Shown: positions 1-9,171 of the stretch, piece after piece
Numbering within the stretch: position 1 is the first letter of the stretch
Layout of the letters: each line of letters begins with the position of its first letter
Position numbers and translations under genes: made by a program
From: Flavobacteriaceae bacterium
GTDB taxonomy: Bacteria; Bacteroidota; Bacteroidia; Flavobacteriales; Flavobacteriaceae
Direction of reading: 5' to 3'
NCBI GenBank assembly: GCA_013001365.1
Contig: JABDMQ010000371.1
Coordinates: forward strand, 1-32,255
Length of the DNA stretch: 32,255 nt
The notes under the pieces: model-generated
What the model was told of the DNA's origin: nothing
What the model saw: the letters and a program-made list of their open reading frames with translations, nothing else
Databases searched by the model: none

Positions 1-2033
1 ACGGTTTCTTCAATATCGTCAAACGAATTAATCTGAAGGACCTTGTTAAAATAAAAATCCAGTGGGTTTCTAATGTAGCTTGTCAATGCCGATGGTGAAA
101 AACCTTTTTTTGCCAAGTCTTTTAAATGATCAATAATATCATCGGTCTTGTTTATTGATTTAAGTCTATTATCGATGTGCCTAACTTGAGGCGTAATAAT
201 AACATCTTCTATTTCATGTATTTTTTCAGCCTCCAGTTGAGCTATGAAACGACTTTTCTCTCCGCCATTCATGGCATCTACTTCTGTATTGTAAAGTATA
301 TAAATGTTTTTTGCTCGTTGCAGAAGATGATAAAAGTGATACGTATAGACAGCATCTTTTTCTTTATAGGTTGGCAGTCCATATTCCATTTTAACATCAT
401 ATGGGATAAAAGAATTATGGCTTTTGCCTGAGGGCAGAATACCTTCATTTACTGACGTAATGATAACAGTTTCAAAATCAATAACCCTAGATTCCAACAC
501 GCCTAAAATTTGAAGGCCTTTTAGAGGTTCTCCTTGAAAATCCAAATTTTCACTCGCCAATAGTTCCTTGTATAATGAATAGAGTGATTTTACATCCTTA
601 ACATGTTCATATTCGGAGATCACCACTTCAACCTGATTGAATACTTGCATGAATCTATAAAGATGCTCAAGGGCCAACTGATTTTCTTCTCTTTTATCAC
701 TAAGGCAATTCTTGATGTGCCTGATTATCTCTTTACAGTTTTTTATAGCGAATAACGAGTCTCCATTCCAAGAACTAAAAAGCAGATCAATCAACTCTGT
801 ATTGCTTGGGAAATTAGATTTCAGTTGGTCTAGACCAATATAGGTAATATTGTTTTTTGAAATTATCTGATGGACTTCCGCAATATTTTCGGTTTCATTT
901 ATATTAAGTATTTGACTTATAAAAGGATTGGATGTTAACGAAAGAACATGCTTATAATACAAGTTAGCTTGATCAGGGACTTTATGAATGCGAAAAAGTA
1001 ATTCAAAAAGAGAGGCTAATGGTATGTCTTTCAAAGATAGTCCCATAGTTACATTTACAGGTCCAATCTCTTCTGGAATTGAATTTAATAAAGGGGTCAA
1101 GAGAGTTTCATCTCCTAAAACAACTGCAGTATTCAATAGATTCTTATGGGAACTATTTAATTGTGACAATAATTCGCCTACATATTTAGCTTGACTTACC
1201 TTCTTGGGGACGCCAATGGTTTTTATATTTTTCTTTGATCTATATGAATCACATTCCCATTTGAATTCGTTTTTCTGGAAATAAGGCCAGTGCTTGTAAC
1301 GACGTGCAAACAAACCCGCATCATGGAATGATGAATCAACAAAATAATTGTCTATGTCCCAATAAATTTTAGCAACATCTTGATGCAGTAATTCCTGGAT
1401 GATTTTTTGCTCAGCAGTGTTAAGTGCATTAAAGCCCAAGAAGACGAATCGCTCTTTTGAATGGAGCTGCAAATAAAGCTCCAATTTGTTAACTGCCTCT
1501 CGATACATAAGCCCTTGATAAGCTGTCCCTTTATCAATAAGCCGTTTGGTCAATTCAGTGTAATACAATGGCAGTTTTTTCCAGAAAGAGAGATAATTGG
1601 ATATTAATTCTGTTTTTTCGGCGGAAACAGACCAGTGATCAACTTCTTTAATTGCACTTAAGTAATTGAAGATCTTGTCAGGAGGAACAAGGTAGCGATC
1701 CACCTCATTAAAATCCTGGACCATGACTTGAGCCCATTTGCAGTAACTATCGAAATCATGTAGTTGGTCTTTCGGAGTGTTTTCTTTATAAACTTGATAG
1801 AATTCAAAAAGCAACTCAGTATTTGAAATAGTCTTTAGGAGTGATACATTTTCAATGTATTGCTCTATACTAAGTATTTCTGGCGAGAAAATTGTTTTTT
1901 CGGTAAGTTGGGAAAGTGAGTGCTTTAAAAATGCTCCAGCTCTTTTGCTAGGGAGGATAAATACTTGTTGAGAAATGTCTAAATCCTTAGAAAGGATGTC
2001 TTTTAATACTTCATCAACAAAAGATTCTACCAT
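1..2033 (-). CDS. AddB-like PD-(D/E)XK nuclease family protein (partial, 3' end cut by window edge)
   Basis: The reading frame is open from the ATG at 2031-2033 to the left edge, giving 677 residues without a stop. It resembles the AddB/RexB-type subunit of Bacteroidota helicase-nuclease complexes, which process double-strand DNA ends for recombination. Visible signs are an N-terminal ILPSKRAGAF stretch (about 26-35), a central GVLESRVIDFE block followed by VNEGILP, as in AddB superfamily-1-like domains, and near the cut end FSPSALTSYIRNPLDFYF (about 645-662), which normally opens the C-terminal PD-(D/E)XK nuclease domain. The catalytic nuclease residues themselves lie outside the window. AddB proteins with an iron-sulfur cluster usually have a Cys in the SxSxLxxYxxCPxxF motif; here that position is Asn. 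The partner AddA-like gene is on the same strand at 4891-8013. The ATG lies only 14 bases past the terminator hairpin of the preceding porin gene. Confidence 0.85.
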   Translation of the reverse strand, partial: MVESFVDEVLKDILSKDLDISQQVFILPSKRAGAFLKHSLSQLTEKTIFSPEILSIEQYIENVSLLKTISNTELLFEFYQVYKENTPKDQLHDFDSYCKWAQVMVQDFNEVDRYLVPPDKIFNYLSAIKEVDHWSVSAEKTELISNYLSFWKKLPLYYTELTKRLIDKGTAYQGLMYREAVNKLELYLQLHSKERFVFLGFNALNTAEQKIIQELLHQDVAKIYWDIDNYFVDSSFHDAGLFARRYKHWPYFQKNEFKWECDSYRSKKNIKTIGVPKKVSQAKYVGELLSQLNSSHKNLLNTAVVLGDETLLTPLLNSIPEEIGPVNVTMGLSLKDIPLASLFELLFRIHKVPDQANLYYKHVLSLTSNPFISQILNINETENIAEVHQIISKNNITYIGLDQLKSNFPSNTELIDLLFSSWNGDSLFAIKNCKEIIRHIKNCLSDKREENQLALEHLYRFMQVFNQVEVVISEYEHVKDVKSLYSLYKELLASENLDFQGEPLKGLQILGVLESRVIDFETVIITSVNEGILPSGKSHNSFIPYDVKMEYGLPTYKEKDAVYTYHFYHLLQRAKNIYILYNTEVDAMNGGEKSRFIAQLEAEKIHEIEDVIITPQVRHIDNRLKSINKTDDIIDHLKDLAKKGFSPSALTSYIRNPLDFYFNKVLQINSFDDIEET

Positions 2034-2047
2034 AGGTATAAAAATAA

Positions 2048-2074
2048 AAAACGCTCCGATTATCGGAGCGTTTT
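2048..2074 (-). terminator. Rho-independent terminator of the OmpA-family gene
   Basis: A perfect 12-bp stem pairs AAAACGCTCCGA (2048-2059) with TCGGAGCGTTTT (2063-2074) around a 3-base loop. On the minus strand it is followed by TTATTTTTA, so it ends the porin transcript 28 bases after its stop. The symmetric A/T arms would also allow plus-strand termination, but no plus-strand gene reads into it. Confidence 0.85.
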
Positions 2075-2102
2075 CTAAATTATTTATTTAAAGAGTTTAA
2101 CC

Positions 2103-3560
2103 TTAGTTCTTAAGTTTAACTTCTACACGTCTGTTCTCAGCTCTACCAGCTCTTGTAGCATTGCTAGAGATTGGGTAGTCTTCACCAAAACCGTATGCTG
2201 TCAACCTCTGACCAGCGATTCCGTTTTCTACCAAATATGCCATTACAGCGTTAGCTCTAGAATCAGATAATCTTTGGTTAAGAGCTTTGCTTCCTACGCT
2301 ATCAGTATGACCTTCGATAGTGAAGTTCGCCTTAGGATACTCTTTTAAAATAGCTGTAATAGCTTGAAGGACTGGGTATGTTTCTTGCTTGAAGCTAGAC
2401 TTTCCAGTGTCGAACAAGATTGTCTTAGCATAGCTATTCAATTGGTTGATGACCTCTTGAGTTGGAACAACAACTTCTGGGCAACCATTGTTAGCTACTG
2501 TACCAGCTTCGTCTGGACATTGATCGTCTTTATCAAGAACACCATCTTTATCTTTGTCAGACCATGGGCAACCATTGTTGGCCACAGGACCTGCTTCGTC
2601 AGGACAGTTGTCTTTTCCATCAGCAACACCGTCGCCATCTTTATCTGGGCAACCGTTCAATGCTTTAAGACCAGCAACTGTTGGGCAATCATCATCTTTA
2701 TCAGCAACACCGTCACCATCTGTATCTGGACATCCGTTGAATTCTGCTAAACCAGCTTCGTTAGGACAATCGTCTTTACTGTCTTCAATGCCATCGCCAT
2801 CTGTATCAGGGCATCCATTGAATGCTTCTAGACCAGCAACTTCTGGACATGCATCGTCCTTGTCGTAGATTCCATCACCATCAGTGTCTTTTCCACCAAA
2901 CTTAACAGCTATACCCGCGCTGTGCTGAAAATGCGTAACGCCACCTTCAGATAACTCTGTGAAGGAATGCTTGTATTTAGATTGAAGGTTTAGGGCAATA
3001 TTATCGGTGAACCAATAGTTAAATCCTAATGAACCATTCAATGTTCCGAAACCTAACTTAGCTTGTTTCCCAGCTGCGTTGTTATTTCCAAATTGAGCAT
3101 TTTCCTCAACCCAAGAATAACCACCACCAACTCCTAGGTATGGTTCGAATTTTGTCGTATTGAATAAATTAGCAAGACTGTAAGTAACATCTCCATCAAC
3201 TGAATAATAAGAAGCTTCGTCACTTAGTGTAACGCTAGGGTTACCAGGGTTGCCACTTGTCTCACCTATTTTCTCGATTCTATTCAATGAGCCTGTCGCA
3301 CTAAAGGAGAAATTATCACCTAAATATTTACCTACTCTAAGAGTCGATAAAGAAGGTAAAATGTTCCAGTGGTCGTTCACATTAAAGAACTCATCAAAAT
3401 AATCACCTTGCGGTGAATTTCCACCAACAGGATATACATCAACTGCGTTGACTCCAAAAGTGATAGCCCAAGGATTATTTTGGTCTTGCGCGTTAGCGTT
3501 GCTAAAACCAATTAAAAGCAACATAGCGAACATTAATCTGCTAAGATTTTTCATATTCAA
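2103..3560 (-). CDS. OmpA-family outer membrane protein with thrombospondin type 3 repeats
   Basis: A 485-residue envelope protein that anchors the outer membrane to peptidoglycan. It has a signal peptide (1-24, cleavage likely at ANA|QD), a beta-barrel region (about 30-222) with alternating aromatic strands, five calcium-binding-type TSP3 repeats of 27 residues (225-361), and a C-terminal OmpA domain (about 375-485). In that domain the diaminopimelate-binding pair is visible as D420 in GHTDSVG and R435 in LSDSRA, followed by the closing AENRRVEV block. The OprF/OmpA plus TSP3 layout is common in Bacteroidota. The gene is a single unit: 118 bases separate it from kbl upstream, a TAnnTTTG box lies in that gap, and a strong hairpin terminator follows. 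Such porins are usually among the most abundant proteins; that is inference here. Confidence 0.95.
   Translation of the reverse strand: MNMKNLSRLMFAMLLLIGFSNANAQDQNNPWAITFGVNAVDVYPVGGNSPQGDYFDEFFNVNDHWNILPSLSTLRVGKYLGDNFSFSATGSLNRIEKIGETSGNPGNPSVTLSDEASYYSVDGDVTYSLANLFNTTKFEPYLGVGGGYSWVEENAQFGNNNAAGKQAKLGFGTLNGSLGFNYWFTDNIALNLQSKYKHSFTELSEGGVTHFQHSAGIAVKFGGKDTDGDGIYDKDDACPEVAGLEAFNGCPDTDGDGIEDSKDDCPNEAGLAEFNGCPDTDGDGVADKDDDCPTVAGLKALNGCPDKDGDGVADGKDNCPDEAGPVANNGCPWSDKDKDGVLDKDDQCPDEAGTVANNGCPEVVVPTQEVINQLNSYAKTILFDTGKSSFKQETYPVLQAITAILKEYPKANFTIEGHTDSVGSKALNQRLSDSRANAVMAYLVENGIAGQRLTAYGFGEDYPISSNATRAGRAENRRVEVKLKN
2478..2888 (-). repeat. Five tandem TSP3-coding repeats (81-base period) within the OmpA gene
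   Basis: Five in-frame units of 27 codons encode Asp-rich repeats (DxDGDG...DxxDxCP...NGCP) at residues 225-251, 252-278, 279-305, 306-332 and 335-361. The fifth unit is set off by a two-residue WS insertion and has DKDKDG in place of DxDGDG. Each unit carries two Cys and the Asp pattern that binds calcium in thrombospondin type 3 repeats. The DNA repeats have diverged at synonymous and some coding positions. Confidence 0.9.
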
Positions 3561-3623
3561 ATAATTTAATTTTTAAGTGTTAATTATGAGCAAAAGTAAG
3601 TTGTTAAAATTTATTAACAAAGA

Positions 3624-3631
3624 CAAATATA
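3624..3631 (-). promoter_or_regulatory. Putative -7 box of the OmpA-family gene promoter
   Basis: TATATTTG on the minus strand fits the Bacteroidota -7 consensus TAnnTTTG, 63 bases before the porin ATG. No TTTG -33 box is present at the 19-base spacing, so only half of the promoter is supported. Confidence 0.45.
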
Positions 3632-3678
3632 TAAAAATATTGAAAATTTGCTTTAAAAATGCGGAGTTTGGAACTATT

Positions 3679-4872
3679 TTAAATAACATTTAGTTCTTTG
3701 CCAACTCTAGTAAAAGCATCTATGGCTTTGTCTAAGTGAGATTGCTCGTGAGCAGCCGATAGCTGTATCCTTATCCTAGCCTTGCCTTTAGGAACTACTG
3801 GGAAGAAAAAGCCAACTACGTAAATACCTTCTTCGAGCATCATATTTGCCATTTCCTGTGATAATTTATCGTCATATAACATTACTGGAACAATGGCACT
3901 TTGGCCTTCAACAATATCAAATCCAGCCTTGATCATTCCTTCCTTGAAATACTTGGTATTCCTTTCTAGTTTATCCCTTAATCCTGTGTCGTTGGAAATC
4001 ATATCGAAAACCTTTATGCTTGCCCCTACAATTGCAGGTGCCAAAGAGTTGGAGAACAAATAAGGACGAGAGCGTTGACGAAGCATATCGATGATCTCTT
4101 TTTTACCTGTAGTATATCCTCCCATAGCTCCACCTAGGGCCTTTCCCAGAGTGCCAGTGATAATGTCAATTCTTCCCATGACATTTTTCTCTTCTAAGGT
4201 GCCTCTTCCGGTTTCCCCTATAAAACCAGTTGCATGACATTCATCAATCATTACCAAAGCATCATATTTCTCTGCCAAGTCACAGATACGATCCAGTTCT
4301 GCAACAATACCATCCATTGAGAAAACGCCATCAGTAACGATAATCTTGAACCGTGCATTTTTTGCATTCGCTTCAATTAATTGCTTCTCTAGATCTTGCA
4401 TGTCGTTATTAGCATATCTATATCGTGCTGCTTTGCACAGCCTTACACCATCTATTATTGAGGCATGATTAAGCGAGTCTGAAATTATTGCATCCTCTTT
4501 TCCGAACAAAGGCTCAAACACACCACCATTAGCATCGAAAGCAGCAGCATATAATATGGTGTCTTCTGTTTCATAGAAATCAGCTATCTTTTTCTCTAAT
4601 TCTTTATGGATGTCTTGTGTTCCGCATATGAATCTAACGGATGACATTCCAAAACCATGGGAATCCAAGGTGTCTTTAGCAGCTTGTATTACCTCTGGAT
4701 GTGAAGACAATCCCAAGTAATTGTTCGCACAGAAATTAATGACTTCATTGCCTTCGGTTGTTTTAATGATGGCATCTTGGGGAGTTGTTATAATTCGCTC
4801 TGTTTTATAGAGACCTTCATTTCTTATGGATTGCAATTCTTCAAGAAGGTGCTCTCTGATCTTTCCGTACAT
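3679..4872 (-). CDS. kbl: Glycine C-acetyltransferase (2-amino-3-ketobutyrate CoA ligase)
   Basis: A PLP enzyme of the alpha-oxoamine synthase family, cytosolic, that links glycine and acetyl-CoA to 2-amino-3-ketobutyrate; with threonine dehydrogenase it degrades threonine. At 397 residues it has the usual full length. Visible hallmarks are [11 protein letters not shown] (50-60), N135-H136 in the cofactor-stacking LNHASIIDG block, D210-E-C-H213 in MIDECHATG for PLP ring binding, and K244 in [14 protein letters not shown], the Schiff-base lysine. It starts 18 bases after the AddA-like gene and so is probably cotranscribed with it. No threonine dehydrogenase gene is in the window. Related family members (5-aminolevulinate synthase, serine palmitoyltransferase, 8-amino-7-oxononanoate synthase) fit less well, because the sequence tracks Kbl throughout. 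Confidence 0.95.
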   Translation of the reverse strand: MYGKIREHLLEELQSIRNEGLYKTERIITTPQDAIIKTTEGNEVINFCANNYLGLSSHPEVIQAAKDTLDSHGFGMSSVRFICGTQDIHKELEKKIADFYETEDTILYAAAFDANGGVFEPLFGKEDAIISDSLNHASIIDGVRLCKAARYRYANNDMQDLEKQLIEANAKNARFKIIVTDGVFSMDGIVAELDRICDLAEKYDALVMIDECHATGFIGETGRGTLEEKNVMGRIDIITGTLGKALGGAMGGYTTGKKEIIDMLRQRSRPYLFSNSLAPAIVGASIKVFDMISNDTGLRDKLERNTKYFKEGMIKAGFDIVEGQSAIVPVMLYDDKLSQEMANMMLEEGIYVVGFFFPVVPKGKARIRIQLSAAHEQSHLDKAIDAFTRVGKELNVI

Positions 4873-4890
4873 AAGGAGTTTTTTACAAAG

Positions 4891-7800
4891 TTAAAGTTCT
4901 TTTATTTCAATATCTTGATCAATGTAGATCAAGATACGTTTCTTCACTTCAATTCCCATCGATTCGATGATATCTGAATACGTTATCAATTGTTGTTCAT
5001 GTTTTTTATCAAATGCCCCTGTCTTATAATCTATCAAAATGGCATTCTTGTTCTTGTCGAGAACTAATCTATCCGGTCTTACGATCATGCCATTAGCAGA
5101 TATTATATCTCGCTCATTGAATATATCTACCCCATCCGAATAAAATTGACTCAATTCTGGATGGTTTATAATAGAAAGCATAAGTGGTTTCAAGGCTTTT
5201 GCCTGATCAATGTCAATAGTGCCTTCGCCTAGCGCATCATTAATAACAAAATCAATATCGGTTACACCCATGACTCTAGCCATAAGGTCATGTACGAGAT
5301 TTCCTTTTTCGATGGCTGCTCCTTGCGACGTATCCCATAAATAGCCCGATTTTGTGTTTATGTTTACTTTATTTTTATATGAAATGAATTTCTTTGATTG
5401 CAAGCTGCTTTTAACAGGTTTAGAAGGTCTGTTTTGTCTCAAAGGGTTTCCGAAAGAGTAAGAGTACTTTGCATCAGACCATTTTCCAATTGATTGCAAA
5501 TAGCTTTTGAAAAATCCTGAATAATCCTTAGGAGATTCATTTGTTGTTATTTCCTTGCCTTTGCTTGATAGGATATGCAATTGTTCAATGGCCCGCGTCA
5601 ATGTCACATATAATAAATTTATATTATCCAGTTCCAACTCCGCTTGTCGACGCTCATATATTGCCCTGCCTTCATCCCCAAATTCAGCAAGGTTGCTATT
5701 ATAATTGAGAAGAGTGTTTGAGAATCCGTTGTATTGATCCTTGTCAATCGGAAACCACACCCTAGGCTCTCTTTCCTTGTATATGTTTAGGTCAGCATAA
5801 GGAAAAATCACCAAAGGAAATTCCAATCCTTTAGATTTATGAATGGTCATGACCTGTACTGCATTCCTTCCTTCGGGTACAGTAATACTCAAATCGTCCT
5901 TCTTCTTCTCCCAATATTCCAGAAAACCCATAATGCTGGAAGATTTCTTCTGAGAATAATCCATAACAGCATCCAAATAAAACTGGACATAAGCATCGGA
6001 TTCGGATACAAGCTTGAACTTCCTGACAATGCTCTCCACCGCATCATAAAGCGATAATTGCAAAATGTCATTGAAGTCAAAACTGATTTCGTAAGATTCC
6101 AGCATTTTAGAGAATTCCCTGAATGTGAGTGGCAATCCATTTATCATGAAAGCATGCTTATCATCTACATGCAGATGATCGGAAATAAAATAAAGGATGT
6201 TAGCCTTTAGCTCATCATTCGTTGGCTGTAATGAGAACTTAAGGACGTTTGTCAAGAACTGGATTTCGGGAGAATTATTTATAAGCAAGGTCTCAGAGGA
6301 TATGATATCGATTCCTATTTCAGTTAAATGAGATGATATTGCTAAGCCTTCTTTTTTCTTTCGGACCAATACACAAATTTCATTTAGTTCAAATCCATTG
6401 TCAAGGGCATCCTTTATAGTCTGACCTACAGCTTTGGAGTATAGCTCGTCCCTCGATTCTTCCTCTTCTAGATCCAGGAAATCGACCTTAACAAATCCTT
6501 CTTCTGGAAAATGCTTGTTTTGTGCAGCATTATAGTAGAGCTCTTTATGTGCATCATCTGCAAAAGCGAAAGAGGACAAATGAGCAAAAAATGAATTATT
6601 GAAATCTACGATGTTCCTATAACTACGATAATTGGTTGGTAGAGCATAAATTTTCTTTTCAACTTGAAATGGATTGACATCGTTGATAAGTTCCATAAAA
6701 AGCTCTGGTTTGCCACCTCTCCATCTATATATGGCTTGCTTGGCATCGCCTACTATCATGGCACTACCATTTTCACTTGATAGGCGATTGTCAATTAATG
6801 GAATTAAGTTTTCCCATTGCATGATAGATGTGTCCTGAAACTCATCTATGAAATAATGCCTGAATTTTTCGCCCAATCTCTCATAGATGAAAGGTGTAGG
6901 TTGGTTCTTGATTTCTTCATGGATGATCTTGTTGAATTCTGAAATCAATAATAAATTCTTTTCTTCTTTGATTGCCTCTAATTCTGAATTTATTGCGTTA
7001 ATAACCGATAATGGTGTTAGGTTTCTGTAGAAATTATTATAGAAACGAAGCAAATACAAAAGTTCTCTTGTCCTTTGAAATGCCGTATTTATACGTGGTT
7101 GAATTTCTTCAATAGTTGATGCGATATCTCCTGAAACTCTTTTTGGGTACAATGTTTTAGACCCAAGGTCTTCTTGCCATTTAGCCTCAAGGTTAACATC
7201 GAATTTCTTGGCAGTGAGATTACTGAAATATTTTGGCAAATAACCTCCAGAAAAATCACTTGCCTCCAATCCGTTTGCTTCAATAAGTGCGAGAACCTCT
7301 TTGGCCATTTCGACAAGAAAGGCCTCTGAATCTACTTTTCTTGATCTAATGGTCTGTTTTAGTATATCAAAATCCCCAAGATTTTTCTCCTTTAATTTAA
7401 GAAGGAATGGTAAGTCATTCTCATTTACCAATAGCTTTGCTATTTTATTGAAATCGAAAGCTATGTCCCAACTTTTTTCATCATCTGCTTTTTCCAAAGC
7501 AAAGTCGACAAGTACCTGTGTAAGCTTCTTGTCACTACCTGCCTTGGATATCAAGTTGTCGACAGCTTCAGAAAGCAGATTTTCTGTATCCAATTCTACT
7601 TCGAAATTCAGGGGGATTTTTAAATCGAAAGCAAAGGTCCTTATGACTTTGTGTGTAAACTTATCTATAGTTGATATATCAAAAGCTGAATAGTTATGTA
7701 ATATGGCGTTCAATGTCCGCTTTGATCTTTCATGAAGGTCCCTAGCGTCCATATTCAATTCCTCACAAATTACCTTGAACGTGCTATCTGACATTTCTAA

Positions 7801-8013
7801 AATGGTCTCCTGCGAAAAAAGCAGCAATTTCTCGATTATTCGATTTTTCATTTCAGCAACAGCCTTATTCGTAAAGGTCAGGGAAAGAATATTCTTGAAA
7901 ATATCAGACTTACTTGTGCTTAAGAGTAATTTGAGATATTCCTTGACAAGGGTAAAGGTTTTGCCACTTCCCGCTGAGGCATTATATACATTGAAGAAAG
8001 AGGTTTTTTGCAC
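4891..8013 (-). CDS. AddA-like UvrD-family helicase/exonuclease (RecB-like)
   Basis: A 1040-residue ATP-dependent DNA helicase-nuclease that should pair with the AddB-like protein to resect double-strand breaks. Superfamily 1 motifs appear in order: Walker A ASAGSGKT (12-19), motif Ia LTFTNKAVAEM (45-55), motif II IDEFQD (389-394), motif III GDAKQAIYRWRG (422-433), then TIHKSKGLEFP and LYVTLTRA. The C-terminus carries a complete PD-(D/E)XK nuclease: H908 in GNLVHDL, D981 in RPDRL, D995 and K997 in IDYKTG, and the QxxxY-type QQLITY (1007-1012). The start is GTG: an in-frame TAA directly precedes it and the Walker A motif begins only 12 residues in, so no later start is possible. It is divergent from sodA, with a 119-base gap, and kbl follows after 18 bases. 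Confidence 0.92.
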   Translation of the reverse strand: MQKTSFFNVYNASAGSGKTFTLVKEYLKLLLSTSKSDIFKNILSLTFTNKAVAEMKNRIIEKLLLFSQETILEMSDSTFKVICEELNMDARDLHERSKRTLNAILHNYSAFDISTIDKFTHKVIRTFAFDLKIPLNFEVELDTENLLSEAVDNLISKAGSDKKLTQVLVDFALEKADDEKSWDIAFDFNKIAKLLVNENDLPFLLKLKEKNLGDFDILKQTIRSRKVDSEAFLVEMAKEVLALIEANGLEASDFSGGYLPKYFSNLTAKKFDVNLEAKWQEDLGSKTLYPKRVSGDIASTIEEIQPRINTAFQRTRELLYLLRFYNNFYRNLTPLSVINAINSELEAIKEEKNLLLISEFNKIIHEEIKNQPTPFIYERLGEKFRHYFIDEFQDTSIMQWENLIPLIDNRLSSENGSAMIVGDAKQAIYRWRGGKPELFMELINDVNPFQVEKKIYALPTNYRSYRNIVDFNNSFFAHLSSFAFADDAHKELYYNAAQNKHFPEEGFVKVDFLDLEEEESRDELYSKAVGQTIKDALDNGFELNEICVLVRKKKEGLAISSHLTEIGIDIISSETLLINNSPEIQFLTNVLKFSLQPTNDELKANILYFISDHLHVDDKHAFMINGLPLTFREFSKMLESYEISFDFNDILQLSLYDAVESIVRKFKLVSESDAYVQFYLDAVMDYSQKKSSSIMGFLEYWEKKKDDLSITVPEGRNAVQVMTIHKSKGLEFPLVIFPYADLNIYKEREPRVWFPIDKDQYNGFSNTLLNYNSNLAEFGDEGRAIYERRQAELELDNINLLYVTLTRAIEQLHILSSKGKEITTNESPKDYSGFFKSYLQSIGKWSDAKYSYSFGNPLRQNRPSKPVKSSLQSKKFISYKNKVNINTKSGYLWDTSQGAAIEKGNLVHDLMARVMGVTDIDFVINDALGEGTIDIDQAKALKPLMLSIINHPELSQFYSDGVDIFNERDIISANGMIVRPDRLVLDKNKNAILIDYKTGAFDKKHEQQLITYSDIIESMGIEVKKRILIYIDQDIEIKEL

Positions 8014-8091
8014 TTAGGAATTTTTAAACAAGATAAAAACTATCAATGATCTTATAGCTATTTATTATTTTTAATTGGCCTGTTTAATCAG

Positions 8092-8099
8092 TAAATTTG
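8092..8099 (+). promoter_or_regulatory. Putative -7 box of the sodA promoter
   Basis: TAAATTTG fits TAnnTTTG and ends 33 bases before the sodA ATG. The expected -33 TTTG is not present at 19 bases upstream (TTTT is found there), so support is partial. Confidence 0.45.
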
Positions 8100-8132
8100 A
8101 TGTAAATAATATTAATCTATAAATCAAGAACT

Positions 8133-8741
8133 ATGGCTTTCGAATTACCGAAATTGAAATACGCTTACGACGCACTCGAACCACATATAGATGCCAGAAC
8201 CATGGAAATACACCACTCTAAGCATCATAATGGATATACTACTAAACTTAACGCAGCGATAGAGGGAACTGGACTAGAAGGAAAGTCAATTGAATCGATT
8301 CTTGAAGATCTTGACATGAACAATAAAGCGGTTAGGAATAATGGCGGTGGTTATTATAATCATTCTCTTTTTTGGGAGGTCATGAACCCGGAAGGTAAAG
8401 GAAGGTTGTCTGGTGAATTGAAAGATGCAATCGAGGGAGCCTTTGGTTCTTTTGATAATTTCAAGGAGGCTTTCAGTAAAGCGGCAGCTACACAATTCGG
8501 ATCAGGTTGGGCATGGCTTTGCGCCCACAGAGGTGGCAAGGTTGAGATTTGTTCGACACCGAACCAAGACAATCCTTTAATGCCAAAGGTAGGTTGCGGC
8601 GGAACACCGATATTAGGATTGGATGTTTGGGAACATGCATATTACTTGAACTATCAAAACAGGAGGCCAGATTATATTGAAGCCTTCTTTAGTGTCATTA
8701 ATTGGAATGAAGTTGAAAGGCGATACGCAGAAGTTAAATAA
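8133..8741 (+). CDS. sodA: Superoxide dismutase, Fe/Mn family (Mn-type by sequence)
   Basis: Converts superoxide to oxygen and hydrogen peroxide; there is no signal peptide, so it acts in the cytosol. The 202-residue length is typical. The four metal ligands are visible: H27 (EIHHSKHH), H77 (YYNHSLFW), D164 and H168 (DVWEHAYY). The active-site Gln is in NQDNPLM (Q145), the position used by Mn enzymes, and the Gln found near the second ligand in Fe enzymes (AAQxWNH) is absent (GGGYYNH), which points to manganese or cambialistic use. The gene stands alone, divergent from the AddA-like gene, with its own -7 box and a strong terminator. Confidence 0.95.
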   Translation: MAFELPKLKYAYDALEPHIDARTMEIHHSKHHNGYTTKLNAAIEGTGLEGKSIESILEDLDMNNKAVRNNGGGYYNHSLFWEVMNPEGKGRLSGELKDAIEGAFGSFDNFKEAFSKAAATQFGSGWAWLCAHRGGKVEICSTPNQDNPLMPKVGCGGTPILGLDVWEHAYYLNYQNRRPDYIEAFFSVINWNEVERRYAEVK

Positions 8742-8756
8742 TTCTTCAGGTCCATA

Positions 8757-8798
8757 AACAACAAAAGGCCAGCTAGACAGCTGGCCTTTTGTTGTTTT
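8757..8798 (+). terminator. Rho-independent terminator of sodA
   Basis: A perfect 18-bp stem, AACAACAAAAGGCCAGCT (8757-8774) with its complement (8779-8796), closes a four-base AGAC loop and is followed by T residues. It begins 15 bases after the sodA stop. The stem is symmetric enough to act on both strands. Confidence 0.9.
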
Positions 8799-8826
8799 AT
8801 ATATCAGTGTAAAGGTTCTTAAAATG

Positions 8827-8899
8827 AAAAAAGGTGAACGAGAGTTCACCTTTTTTGCCCCAAATCTACCATGAACTTAACCTACTTATGTTATGGTGA
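8827..8899 (+). repeat. Two-hairpin repeat element, copy 1
   Basis: A 73-base unit almost identical to the one at 9097-9171; they differ only by one A and one T in the homopolymer runs. Hairpin 1 is A6-GGTGAAC (8827-8839), a GAGA loop of the GNRA type, and GTTCACC-T6 (8844-8856), terminator-like on both strands. A CCCCAAATCT spacer follows, then a weaker hairpin 2, ACCAT-G-AAC (8868-8876) pairing with GTTATGGT (8890-8897) around a 13-base loop and a bulged G. Similarity stops sharply after GGTGA. The function is unknown. Confidence 0.85.
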
Positions 8900-9096
8900 T
8901 GCTAATATAACGGAGCTTTTTCCAAATTATTGAATTTATTAGATAAAATACTTATAAATCAGGTTTAGCGGACTTTTAAAATTTAATTGAACATCCTTTA
9001 ATTCAAGGGAAATTTTATCAAACAAAAACTAAAGGACTAGTTGTCAGAAAGTTAAATTTAAAAAGAGATTTTTTTTGAATTTTAGGGATCGAAAAT

Positions 9097-9128
9097 AAAA
9101 AAAGGTGAACGAGAGTTCACCTTTTTTT
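9097..9128 (-). terminator. Possible purF terminator (hairpin 1 of repeat copy 2)
   Basis: Read on the minus strand, hairpin 1 of copy 2 is an A7-GGTGAAC stem with a four-base loop ending in seven T, a classical terminator form. It is the first such structure after purF, about 155 bases past its stop. Whether this is its main role is uncertain, since the repeat extends well beyond the hairpin. Confidence 0.5.
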
Positions 9129-9171
9129 GCCCCAAATCTACCATGAACTTAACCTACTTATGTTATGGTGA
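9097..9171 (+). repeat. Two-hairpin repeat element, copy 2
   Basis: The second copy (75 bases), in the same orientation, starts 270 bases after copy 1. Hairpin 1 has seven A and seven T (stem 9097-9110 with 9115-9128), and hairpin 2 spans about 9139-9170. All other bases match copy 1, including both loops and the linker, although single-stranded loops need not be conserved for folding alone. Sequences on both sides differ from those of copy 1, apart from A-rich left flanks. Confidence 0.85.

Noticed and set aside
2364-2868. Plus-strand open frames of 128 and 104 codons opposite the OmpA gene
   Set aside because: They lie opposite the Asp/Gly/Cys-rich TSP3 repeats, whose codon pattern leaves the antisense frames open; the products are low-complexity repeats with no start context.
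8827-9171. Direct repeats as a CRISPR remnant
   Set aside because: Only two units, 73-75 bases long with a 197-base gap, and no cas genes; the size and structure do not fit CRISPR repeats and spacers.
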